Source of the DNA: DAIRUS01 sp036803205
GTDB taxonomy: Bacteria > Patescibacteriota > Minisyncoccia > Minisyncoccales > GBS-2
Direction: 5' to 3'
Length of the DNA stretch: 47,108 nucleotides
Assembly: GCA_036803205.1 (NCBI GenBank)
Contig: DAIRUS010000006.1
Location: 1-47,108, forward strand
Positions 24,089 to 31,465 of the stretch are shown piece after piece (position 1 is the stretch's first letter; every line of letters begins with the position of its first letter). The notes under the pieces are model-generated. The model had not been told where the DNA came from. It saw only the letters and a list, made by a program, of their open reading frames with translations, and made no database searches. Made by a program: the position numbers and the translations under genes.

Positions 24089-25639
24089 ATGGCTTTTGAA
24101 AAGGAAATTGAAAAATTGAATAGCAAGTTGAAAGAATTAGAAACACCTGAATTGGCTGAGAAACAACATCAAAAAGGAAAGTTGACTGCTAGAGAAAGAA
24201 TTAATTTACTCTTGGACGCGCAGACCTTTGTTGAACTGGATCCTTTTGTCGAAAGTCGACAAGATTTTTTAGAAACGGAAAAGAAAAAATTTCCCGGTGA
24301 TGCGGTTATTACAGGTTTTGGGAAAATTCAAGGCCGCCAGGTTTATCTTTATTCTCAAGATTTTTCAAAAAAGGGCGGAACCTTGGGTGAAATGCATGGC
24401 AAAAAAATTGTTAAGGTTTTAGAATTGGCTCAGAAAGTAGGTTGTCCTGTCATTGGTATTATTGATTCTGGCGGCGCCAGAATTCAAGAGGGAATTTTGA
24501 GTCTCGACGGTTATGCTCGAATATTTCAAGAACAGGTTAAAGCTTCAGGCGTTATTCCCCAAATTTCAATTTTGGTTGGTCCTTCGGCTGGTGGAGCTTG
24601 TTATGGGCCGGGACTTTCTGATTTTATTTTTATGGTTAAAAAAACTTCTTTTATGTTTATTACCGGCCCGGAGGTAATCAAAAAAGTTACCGGCGAGGAA
24701 ATTTCTTTTGAAGAACTAGGGGGAGCTGGAGTTCAGCATAGAAAATCAGGTGTGGCTAATTTTACTTTTGAGTCAGAAGAAGATTGTTTTTCGGCAGTTA
24801 GAAAACTACTTTCTTTCTTGCCTCAAAACAATCTTGAAGATCCGCCTAAACAAAAAGGATTATTGACGGAATTTTTTGAGAAAGAAGAAAATTACAGGTT
24901 ATTGGAGCTCGTTCCAGAAGAAGAAGGAAAAGGATATGAGATGAGAGAGATAATTAGAGAAATTTTTGACCGAAACTCTTTTTTTGAAATTCAGCCAGAA
25001 TTTGCCCCAAATTCAATCATTGGTTTTGCCAGATTGGCCGGCAATGTAGTTGGAGTAGTGGCTAATCAACCCAAAATTTTAGCCGGCGTTTTAGACATTG
25101 ATTCTTCGGATAAAATTTCCCGTTTTGTCAGGTTTTGTGACTGTTTTAACATCCCTTTGATTAACTTGGTTGATACTCCAGGTTATCTTCCTGGTCAAGA
25201 CCAAGAGCATCGGGGAATAATCAGACATGGAGCTAAGATTTTATATGCTTATGCTGAAGCCACCGTTCCTAAAATTAGTTTAATTCTAAGAAAGGCATTT
25301 GGTGGAGCTTATATTGCCCTTGCTTCCCGTCAATTGGGCTACGATATTGTCCTTGCCTGGCCATCAGCCCAAATTGCTGTAATGGGTCCGGAGCAGGCGG
25401 TAGAGATTATTTATAAGAAGGAATTAGCTCAAAGTAAAGAACCCCAAAAACTAGCTGAAGAAAAGGTTAAAAAATTGCGAGAACTTTTTCTCAATCCCTA
25501 TCAAGCAGCTAAATTGGGTCAAATTGATCTTATCATCCACCCAAAAGATAGCCGAACCGTTTTAATTAAGTGTTTGGAGTCTCTTTTGAATAAAAGAGAG
25601 CCGAAAATCGTCCGAAAGCACGGCAATATTCCCTTATGA
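24089..25639 (+). CDS. Acyl-CoA carboxylase carboxyltransferase (PccB/AccD5 type)
   Basis: The 516-aa single-chain carboxyltransferase belongs to the PccB/MmdA family, not the split AccA/AccD type. Both crotonase-like halves are visible: GKLTARERINLLLD, IDSGGARIQEG and GPSAGGACYGPG in the first, VDTPGYLPGQDQEHRG and RKAFGGAYIALASR in the second. It transfers CO2 from biotin to acetyl- or propionyl-CoA. With accC and the carrier it forms a complete acyl-CoA carboxylase. The malonyl- or methylmalonyl-CoA product has no obvious ketoacyl synthase to use it here. It overlaps plsY by 4 nt. Confidence 0.92.
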   Translation: MAFEKEIEKLNSKLKELETPELAEKQHQKGKLTARERINLLLDAQTFVELDPFVESRQDFLETEKKKFPGDAVITGFGKIQGRQVYLYSQDFSKKGGTLGEMHGKKIVKVLELAQKVGCPVIGIIDSGGARIQEGILSLDGYARIFQEQVKASGVIPQISILVGPSAGGACYGPGLSDFIFMVKKTSFMFITGPEVIKKVTGEEISFEELGGAGVQHRKSGVANFTFESEEDCFSAVRKLLSFLPQNNLEDPPKQKGLLTEFFEKEENYRLLELVPEEEGKGYEMREIIREIFDRNSFFEIQPEFAPNSIIGFARLAGNVVGVVANQPKILAGVLDIDSSDKISRFVRFCDCFNIPLINLVDTPGYLPGQDQEHRGIIRHGAKILYAYAEATVPKISLILRKAFGGAYIALASRQLGYDIVLAWPSAQIAVMGPEQAVEIIYKKELAQSKEPQKLAEEKVKKLRELFLNPYQAAKLGQIDLIIHPKDSRTVLIKCLESLLNKREPKIVRKHGNIPL

Positions 25640-26304
25640 ATTTTTTGTCATTCATTATTATCATCACCGGCTATCTGTTGGGCTCTATTCCTTTTGGTTA
25701 TTTAATTACTAAATTCTCAACCGGAAAAAATATCTTAGAGATTGGCTGGAGGAAAACTTCGGGCTCTAACGTCTTTAGAAACGTCGGCATCTGGCAGGGA
25801 GTTTTAACTGGAATTTTAGATCTCGCTAAGGGTTCGTTAGCAGTTTGGTTAGCGCGAAATTTAAATAGTCCTGCAGATATTCAGATTCTTTCTGGTATTG
25901 CGGCAATCGTCGGCCATAATTGGTCGGTTTTTTTAAAATTTTCTGGTGGTCGAGGGATTGCTACTTTAATTGGTGCTTTTTTAATTCTTTCTCCAAAAAT
26001 TTTGAGCCTTTCTTTAATTCCCGGGCTGATTTTGGCGATAATTTGGAACACCTCAATTGGAACTATCTTTTTTTTAATTTTCGCCATTTTTTTGTCAGGT
26101 TATTTTAATCAATGGGAGACCATTGGCGTTTTTGTGACACTTTCTCTTTTTCCAATTTTTATAAAAAGATTAAGTCCAATTAAAGAAATTTTTCCTTTAA
26201 AAAATAATTTATTTTTGATTAGAAATCGTCTAATTCTTGATAATGACCAGTTGTGTTTGGATTTAAGAATAAAAAGAATAATCAGAAAGTTGACGGGAAA
26301 ATAA
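25636..26304 (+). CDS. plsY: Acyl-phosphate:glycerol-3-phosphate acyltransferase (PlsY)
   Basis: The 222-aa membrane enzyme transfers an acyl group from acyl-phosphate to glycerol 3-phosphate. Conserved loops are GSIPFGYLI, KTSGSNVFRNVG and GHNWSVFLKFSGGRGIAT. PlsY does not accept acyl-ACP or acyl-CoA, so a source of acyl-phosphate is required. No plsX is in the window, but the FakA-FakB fusion at 4786 would provide it. The gene starts inside the carboxyltransferase stop (ATGA) and is the last of the lipid cluster. Confidence 0.93.
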   Translation: MNFLSFIIIITGYLLGSIPFGYLITKFSTGKNILEIGWRKTSGSNVFRNVGIWQGVLTGILDLAKGSLAVWLARNLNSPADIQILSGIAAIVGHNWSVFLKFSGGRGIATLIGAFLILSPKILSLSLIPGLILAIIWNTSIGTIFFLIFAIFLSGYFNQWETIGVFVTLSLFPIFIKRLSPIKEIFPLKNNLFLIRNRLILDNDQLCLDLRIKRIIRKLTGK

Positions 26305-26325
26305 AATTTGATAAACTATAAAAAG

Positions 26326-26347
26326 TCCGTTAAAAACGGATTTTTAT
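26326..26347 (+). terminator. Intrinsic terminator after plsY
   Basis: TCCGTT (26326-26331) and AACGGA (26335-26340) form a 6-bp stem with an AAA loop, followed by TTTTTATT. It lies 22 nt after the plsY stop and closes the lipid cluster. Confidence 0.7.
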
Positions 26348-26408
26348 TAAACTTGTAGATAAAAAAATAGCCTAAAAACCAGAAAACTCTTAATTTAACC
26401 AGCAAATT

Positions 26409-27566
26409 ATGGATATAAAAAATTTCACCTCAGCCATTGTTCAAATTGCCGAAGAGAAGAACATTCCCCAAGAAAAGGTATTAGAAAGCATTGAGCAAGC
26501 GATAGCGGCAGCTTATAAAAAAGAGTATGGGAAAAAGGGACAGATAATTAAAGCCAAATTTGATTTAAAATCCGGCCAGCTTTTCTTTTGGCAGGTAAAA
26601 ATAGTAGTCGACAAAACGATGATTTATTCTGAAAAAGAACTGGAAAAATTAAAAGCAAAAACTGGCCCAAAAACTGAAACCATACTGGAAAAAAAGGAGA
26701 CAGAAGAAGGCAAAAAAAAGTTTTGTTTTAATTCCGAGAAACATATTATGATTGAAGAAGCAAAGAAAATTAACCCAAAAATTAAGCCAGGAGATGAACT
26801 AACTATTCCTTTAGAGGCAAAAAAAGACTATGGGAGAATTGCTGCCCAGACTGCCAAGCAGGTAATTTTACAAAAGATTAGGGAAGCCGAAAAAGAAAGT
26901 GTTTTGGAGGAGTATAAGAAAAAAGAAGGCCAGGTTATTTCTGGAGTTATTCAAAGGGTGGAAGGGAAAAACATTTTCTTGAATATTGGTAAAACTTTAG
27001 GGGTTTTGCCAAAAGAAGAACAGGTTCCGGGAGAATTTTATCGCCCCGGTCAGAGATTAAAAGTTTATATTTTGAAAGTTGAGGGAACATCTAAAGGGGT
27101 AATGGTTTTTCTTTCCCGGGCTTATCCAAAATTGGTTTCTAAAGTTTTTGAATTAGAGGTGCCGGAAATTCTAGCCGGTCAAGTGAAGGTTAATTCAATA
27201 GCCAGAGAGCCAGGTTCAAGAACTAAAATTGCTGTTTCCTCAAATGCCGAGGGGGTAGACCCAATTGGCGCCGTAGTTGGACACAAAGGAACGAGGGTTC
27301 AGATGGTAATTAACGAGTTAGGTGGGGAAAAAATCGATGTGATTAAATATTCGGACGACCCGGTAGAATATATTACCAATGCTCTTGCCCCGGCTAAGGT
27401 TTTGGAAGTAAAAATAATGCCAAAAAATAAAGCTTTGGTAATTGTACCAGAAGATCAACTATCGCTAGCTATTGGTAAAGATGGTCAGAATGTAAGATTG
27501 GCAGCCAAATTGACTGGGTGGAAAATTGACGTTAGACCATCAGAGAAAGTTGAAGAGAAAAAATAA
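26409..27566 (+). CDS. nusA: Transcription termination/antitermination factor NusA
   Basis: The 385-aa protein has the RNA polymerase-binding N-terminal domain (IEQAIAAAYKKEYG near 28-41 is typical). An S1 domain follows (about 170-240), then two KH domains with GAVVGHKGTRVQMVINELGGEKIDVI and LAIGKDGQNVRLAAKLTGWKIDV. The N-terminal region carries an extra Lys/Glu-rich insert (about 75-105). There is no C-terminal acidic repeat, as in many non-proteobacteria. A 104-nt gap with a terminator precedes it. Confidence 0.95.
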   Translation: MDIKNFTSAIVQIAEEKNIPQEKVLESIEQAIAAAYKKEYGKKGQIIKAKFDLKSGQLFFWQVKIVVDKTMIYSEKELEKLKAKTGPKTETILEKKETEEGKKKFCFNSEKHIMIEEAKKINPKIKPGDELTIPLEAKKDYGRIAAQTAKQVILQKIREAEKESVLEEYKKKEGQVISGVIQRVEGKNIFLNIGKTLGVLPKEEQVPGEFYRPGQRLKVYILKVEGTSKGVMVFLSRAYPKLVSKVFELEVPEILAGQVKVNSIAREPGSRTKIAVSSNAEGVDPIGAVVGHKGTRVQMVINELGGEKIDVIKYSDDPVEYITNALAPAKVLEVKIMPKNKALVIVPEDQLSLAIGKDGQNVRLAAKLTGWKIDVRPSEKVEEKK

Positions 27567-27568
27567 TT

Positions 27569-27577
27569 TGTTATAAT
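27569..27577 (+). promoter_or_regulatory. Extended -10 promoter of clpP
   Basis: TGTTATAAT at 27569-27577 is a perfect extended -10, directly after the nusA stop. The predicted start site is about 9 nt before the clpP ATG, giving a very short leader. Confidence 0.55.
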
Positions 27578-27592
27578 ATAATTTAGAAAAAC

Positions 27593-28180
27593 ATGAATCT
27601 TATTCCTACGGTGATAGAAAAAACCCAATACGGTGAACGAGCTTATGATATTTATTCTCGGTTATTGCGAGAAAGAATTGTTTTTTTGGGAGGACCGATT
27701 GTTGATCCGGTTGCTAATTCTGTCATTGCCCAGCTTCTCTATTTAGCCTCCAAAGACTCTCAAAAAGATATTCAGCTTTACATAAATTCACCAGGAGGAG
27801 TTTTGACCTCAGCCTTGGCTATTTACGATACAATACAGTATATCAAATGTCCCCTTTCTACTGTCTGTATTGGTTTGGCTGCTTCCGGAGCAGCCGTTCT
27901 CTTGGCTGCCGGAGCAAAAGGAAAAAGGTATGCTTTACCTAATGCCGAGATTCTACTTCACCAGGTGGCAGTTAGCGGCGTTTCGGGAGAGGCAGTTGAA
28001 GTTGAAATTGCAGCAAAACAAATTCTGAAACTAAAAGATAAGGTTAATAAAATTTTAGCCAAGCATACCGGGCAACCGTTGGAAAAAATTGAAAAGGATA
28101 CCGATCGAGATTTTTATCTTTCAGCTCAGGAAGCTAAAAATTACGGCTTAATCGATGAAGTAATAAAGCACAAAGAATAA
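27593..28180 (+). CDS. clpP: ATP-dependent Clp protease proteolytic subunit
   Basis: The 195-aa serine peptidase forms the ClpP chamber. INSPGG (about 63-68), the catalytic Ser in GLAASGAAVL (about 100), His in ILLHQ (about 124) and Asp in DTDRDFYLSA (about 173) are all in place. The usual MASMGA around the nucleophile reads LAASGA. Length is normal. No clpX is in the window. It has its own candidate promoter. Confidence 0.94.
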   Translation: MNLIPTVIEKTQYGERAYDIYSRLLRERIVFLGGPIVDPVANSVIAQLLYLASKDSQKDIQLYINSPGGVLTSALAIYDTIQYIKCPLSTVCIGLAASGAAVLLAAGAKGKRYALPNAEILLHQVAVSGVSGEAVEVEIAAKQILKLKDKVNKILAKHTGQPLEKIEKDTDRDFYLSAQEAKNYGLIDEVIKHKE

Positions 28181-28239
28181 TCTTTATTAGAATTAGAATA
28201 TGAAAAGAAAAATTTATTTTTCTAATTTCACCTTTGAAT

Positions 28240-29769
28240 ATGAACCAGTTAATTATTCTTATCATTGGAATATTTTCTCTTTCAATTGGCTCAATTTTAG
28301 GGTATTATGCCCGTCAATCAATTGCCAAGAGAGATGTTAGGACAATTGAATCTAAACTTCAAAAGAAAATTCAGAAAGCCAAAGAAGAGGCTGAAAGCCT
28401 TTTGTTAGGGGCGAAAGAAAAAACAAAGACCCTTTTGGCTCAAATTGAGAGAGAAGAGGAAGAGAGGAAAAGAAATCTTTTGAAAAGGGAAGAAATTCTT
28501 CTTCAAAGAGAGAATATTTTAGACGCAAAACTTTCGGAATTTGAAAGAGAAAAGAAAATATTTACCCAAAAAGTTGAAAAACTGAGAGAATTAAAAGAGG
28601 TCCTAGAAAGAATGAAGATAGAAGCACTCGAAAACCTAGAGAAGATTTCAGGAATGGACCGAGAAAAGGCAAAGGCGGAATTATTCGCTCGTTTAGAAAA
28701 AGACCACCAACAAGAAGTTTTAGAAAGAATAAAAAAACTGGAAGCAGAAGGTGAAAGAAGATTTGAAATGAGGGCTAAAGAAATTTTAGCAACTGTTATT
28801 CAAAAGTATGCTCTCCCCCAGACCCAAGAGATTACCACTTCTATTGTTGTATTACCCAACGAAGAGATGAAAAGTCGGATTATTGGTAAAGAGGGACGTA
28901 ATATCAGAACTCTTGAGAAATTGACTGGCGTGGAGATAATAGTTGATGAGACGCCAGAGACAGTAACCATTTCTTGTTTTGATCCTATCAGGAGGGAGAT
29001 TGCCAAACTGGCTTTAGAAAAACTAATTCAGGATGGAAGAATTCAGCCAGCCAGAATTGAGGAAAAAGTTGAAGAAGCAAAAAAAGAATTGAGTTCTAAA
29101 ATCAAAGAAGCCGGGGAGATGGCAGTTTATGAGCTTGGGTTAATAGGATTGGATCCAAAATTAATTCAGTTACTTGGTAGATTAAAATTTAGAACTTCCT
29201 ATGGCCAAAACGTTTTACTCCATTCTTTGGAAGTAGCTTATTTAGCAGAAGCTCTTGCCGATGAAATTGGCGGAGACTCTTTAGTCTGCAAAAAGGCGGG
29301 ATTATTCCATGATATTGGCAAAGCGGTTGACCAGGAGATTGAGGGTTCTCATATTGAAATCGGAATTAAAATTTTAGAAAAATTTGGGATAGAAAAAGAG
29401 GTTATTTCAGCGATGAAATCCCATCACGGCGATTATCCAGCCGAAAGCCTTGAGGCAATTTTGGTTCAGGTGGCTGATCAGATTTCCGGCGCCAGACCAG
29501 GAGCAAGAAAAGACACCTTAGAAAATTATCTAAAGAGATTGGCCGATTTAGAGAAAATTGCTTTATCTTTTAGCGGGATCCAAAACGTTTGGGCGCTTCA
29601 AGCCGGAAGGGAAATTAGAGTTTTTGTTAAACCAGAAGAAATAGATGATTTGGCGACTAAAAAATTAGCCAAAAGTATTGCCCAAAAAATCCAAGAAGAA
29701 CTAAAATATCCAGGAGAAATAAAAGTTAATGTTATTAGAGAAATGAGAGTGACTGAGTACGCCAAGTAA
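28240..29769 (+). CDS. rny: Ribonuclease Y
   Basis: The ATG at 28240 is preferred; a TTG two codons upstream is also in frame. The 509-aa protein has one N-terminal membrane anchor (about 3-24), a long charged coiled coil (about 30-195), a KH domain (SRIIGKEGRNIRTLEKLTGVEIIVD) and an HD domain whose metal site is in LFHDIGKAVD. RNase Y starts bulk mRNA decay at the membrane. Length and order are canonical. A terminator follows 23 nt after the stop. Confidence 0.95.
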   Translation: MNQLIILIIGIFSLSIGSILGYYARQSIAKRDVRTIESKLQKKIQKAKEEAESLLLGAKEKTKTLLAQIEREEEERKRNLLKREEILLQRENILDAKLSEFEREKKIFTQKVEKLRELKEVLERMKIEALENLEKISGMDREKAKAELFARLEKDHQQEVLERIKKLEAEGERRFEMRAKEILATVIQKYALPQTQEITTSIVVLPNEEMKSRIIGKEGRNIRTLEKLTGVEIIVDETPETVTISCFDPIRREIAKLALEKLIQDGRIQPARIEEKVEEAKKELSSKIKEAGEMAVYELGLIGLDPKLIQLLGRLKFRTSYGQNVLLHSLEVAYLAEALADEIGGDSLVCKKAGLFHDIGKAVDQEIEGSHIEIGIKILEKFGIEKEVISAMKSHHGDYPAESLEAILVQVADQISGARPGARKDTLENYLKRLADLEKIALSFSGIQNVWALQAGREIRVFVKPEEIDDLATKKLAKSIAQKIQEELKYPGEIKVNVIREMRVTEYAK

Positions 29770-29792
29770 AACATATAAACTTAAAGTAAGAA

Positions 29793-29822
29793 TAAAAAAA
29801 CGGCTTTGAAGGCCGTTTTTTT
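29793..29822. terminator. Bidirectional terminator between rny and tRNA-Gly
   Basis: ACGGC and GCCGT (29800-29804 and 29811-29815) pair around a short loop. They are flanked by seven A on the left and seven T on the right, so the hairpin works on both strands. It ends rny on the plus strand and the two tRNAs on the minus strand. Confidence 0.75.
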
Positions 29823-29826
29823 ATTG

Positions 29827-29898
29827 AGCGAGTGAAGGGAATCGAACCCTCGTCTCTTGCTTGGAAGGCAAGCGCACTAGCCGTTGTGCTACACTCGC
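29827..29898 (-). tRNA. tRNA-Gly (anticodon UCC)
   Basis: On the minus strand the acceptor GCGAGTG/CACTCGC is perfect. The anticodon arm CTTGC-CTTCCAA-GCAAG gives TCC. The T arm is GAGGG-TTCGATT-CCCTT with one G-U pair, and the discriminator is T. CCA is not encoded. It lies 43 nt downstream of tRNA-Pro, so both are probably one transcript. Confidence 0.93.
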
Positions 29899-29941
29899 AT
29901 TTAATAGGTCAAGTTATTGAAGTATTTAAATAATTTTTCAA

Positions 29942-30014
29942 TCGGGGGCGGCGGACTTGAACCGCCAATCAGACGCTCCCAAAGCGCCTATGTTAACCAT
30001 TACACCAGCCCCCG
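29942..30014 (-). tRNA. tRNA-Pro (anticodon UGG)
   Basis: On the minus strand the acceptor CGGGGGC/GCCCCCG is identical to that of tRNA-Pro(CGG) at 2817. The anticodon arm GGCGC-TTTGGGA-GCGTC gives TGG. The T arm is GGCGG-TTCAAGT-CCGCC and the discriminator is A. CCA is not encoded. Confidence 0.93.
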
Positions 30015-30097
30015 TCTCCAATAACTCCATATAGCATTTTATTTTATTTTGGTCAACGATAATTTGTTTGATGTTATTTTTAAAGATTACAATAAAG

Positions 30098-30106
30098 TGA
30101 TATAAT
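30098..30106 (+). promoter_or_regulatory. Extended -10 promoter giving a near-leaderless histidine kinase mRNA
   Basis: TGATATAAT at 30098-30106 is a perfect extended -10. The start codon at 30114 lies 7 nt after the element, so the predicted transcription start falls on or next to the A of the ATG. Confidence 0.55.
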
Positions 30107-30113
30107 AAAATAG

Positions 30114-31061
30114 ATGACCTTTAAAGAAATATTTTCCCAATTAAATATTCCGGAAAAATGTAAAAAATACGGAGTTCCTCTCTGGCAGTGTCCTCAGTTT
30201 TTATTTCTGATTATGGGAATAATCATTATTGGTTCGATTTTAGCTACCTATTTCATTGGAACTCGTTATATCGAAGAGCCAGAAATTGTTGCCCTGATTA
30301 CTTTTTTAATAACTATTATTTTATTTACTATTGCTTTTATCATTACCCGCTCTTTCGAAAGATTAGCCGAGGCCTCAAGAATGAAATCAGAGTTTATTAA
30401 TATTGTTAGTCATCAATTAAGGACACCCCTTTCTAATTTAAGATGGACCCTGGAAGTAGTTATGTCAGGAAAAATTATTCCTCCATCGGAAAAACAATTA
30501 GAGTACTTTAAAATTATAAAAGAAAATTCAGACAGAATGCGTGAATTGATAAAAGATCTATTAATTGTTGCCCGGATTGAAACCGCCAAACTGACCTTAA
30601 AAAAGCAAGAATTATTTTTAGAAGAATTAATCGAAAGAATAATTAAAGAACTTGAGCCCTTTGCTCGGGCTTCAAACGTTGAGATTTTTTTCGAGAAAGA
30701 AAAAAATTTGCCAAAAGTTTTTATTGACCCCTTTCAAATTAGAGTAGCAGTTGAAAACCTTTTAGACAATGCCATTAGATATATTAAAGGAAAGGGTAAG
30801 GTTTTAATAAACTTAAAGAAAAAGGAAAAAAATATTTATTTTGAAATAAAAGACAATGGCGTGGGTATTCCTAAAGAGGAGCAGAAATATATCTTTCAAA
30901 AATTCTTTCGCTCGAGAAATATTTTGAGGTACCAGACCCAGGGCTCCGGCCTCGGACTTTATATTGTCAAAGCCATTGTTGAGCAATCAGGAGGTAAAAT
31001 TGGCTTTTACTCAGAAGAAAACAAAGGGTCGACATTTTGGTTTACTTTACCAATAAAATAA
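30114..31061 (+). CDS. Membrane sensor histidine kinase
   Basis: The 315-aa protein has two membrane helices (about 29-48 and 57-79) separated by an extracytoplasmic loop of only about eight residues. It therefore probably senses something in the membrane rather than a periplasmic ligand. The HisKA domain has His100 in VSHQLRTP. The HATPase domain has an N box (VENLLDNAIRYI), a G1 box (DNGVGIP), an F box (FQKFFRS) and a G2 box (GSGLGLYIVK). It would phosphorylate the receiver protein encoded 5 nt downstream. Confidence 0.93.
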   Translation: MTFKEIFSQLNIPEKCKKYGVPLWQCPQFLFLIMGIIIIGSILATYFIGTRYIEEPEIVALITFLITIILFTIAFIITRSFERLAEASRMKSEFINIVSHQLRTPLSNLRWTLEVVMSGKIIPPSEKQLEYFKIIKENSDRMRELIKDLLIVARIETAKLTLKKQELFLEELIERIIKELEPFARASNVEIFFEKEKNLPKVFIDPFQIRVAVENLLDNAIRYIKGKGKVLINLKKKEKNIYFEIKDNGVGIPKEEQKYIFQKFFRSRNILRYQTQGSGLGLYIVKAIVEQSGGKIGFYSEENKGSTFWFTLPIK

Positions 31062-31066
31062 TTTCT

Positions 31067-31435
31067 ATGAAAAAGATATTATTTATTGAAGATGAGTCGA
31101 CTTTGCAAAAATCCCTTGGCGACTTTTTGGAAAAAGAAGGCTATAAAATGATTAGCGCTTTAGATGGGGAAACCGGCTTGCAACTAGCCAGGAAGAAAAA
31201 GCCAGATGTAATTTTACTTGACCTTGTTCTGCCCCGGCTTCATGGATTCGAGGTTTTAAAGCAATTGAAAACTGATGCCGCAACAAAAGAAATTCCTGTT
31301 ATTGTTTTAACCAATTTGGAAGAAATAGACGATGTTGATAAAGCCATTGAATCTGGAGCCAATGCTTATCTGATTAAAGCCCACTATAGTTTGGAAGAGG
31401 TGGTTGAAAAAATTAAAAAAGTGTTAGGGGAATAA
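31067..31435 (+). CDS. Single-domain response regulator (receiver only)
   Basis: The ATG at 31067 is 5 nt after the kinase stop. The 122-aa protein is a complete CheY-like receiver: an acidic IEDE pocket near 7-10, the phospho-acceptor Asp in ILLDLVLPR (about 53), Thr in VLTN and Lys in LIKA. No output domain is present, so it signals by protein contact, perhaps to the PilB ATPase encoded next. Confidence 0.92.
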   Translation: MKKILFIEDESTLQKSLGDFLEKEGYKMISALDGETGLQLARKKKPDVILLDLVLPRLHGFEVLKQLKTDAATKEIPVIVLTNLEEIDDVDKAIESGANAYLIKAHYSLEEVVEKIKKVLGE

Positions 31436-31465
31436 GACATCTTTTAATATTAGAGACAGAAAAAT

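Noticed and set aside
28200..28232. AGAAAAA/TTTTTCT hairpin between clpP and rny as a terminator
   Set aside because: The stem is only A-T pairs and no T tract sets it apart. It is weak compared with the two terminators listed.
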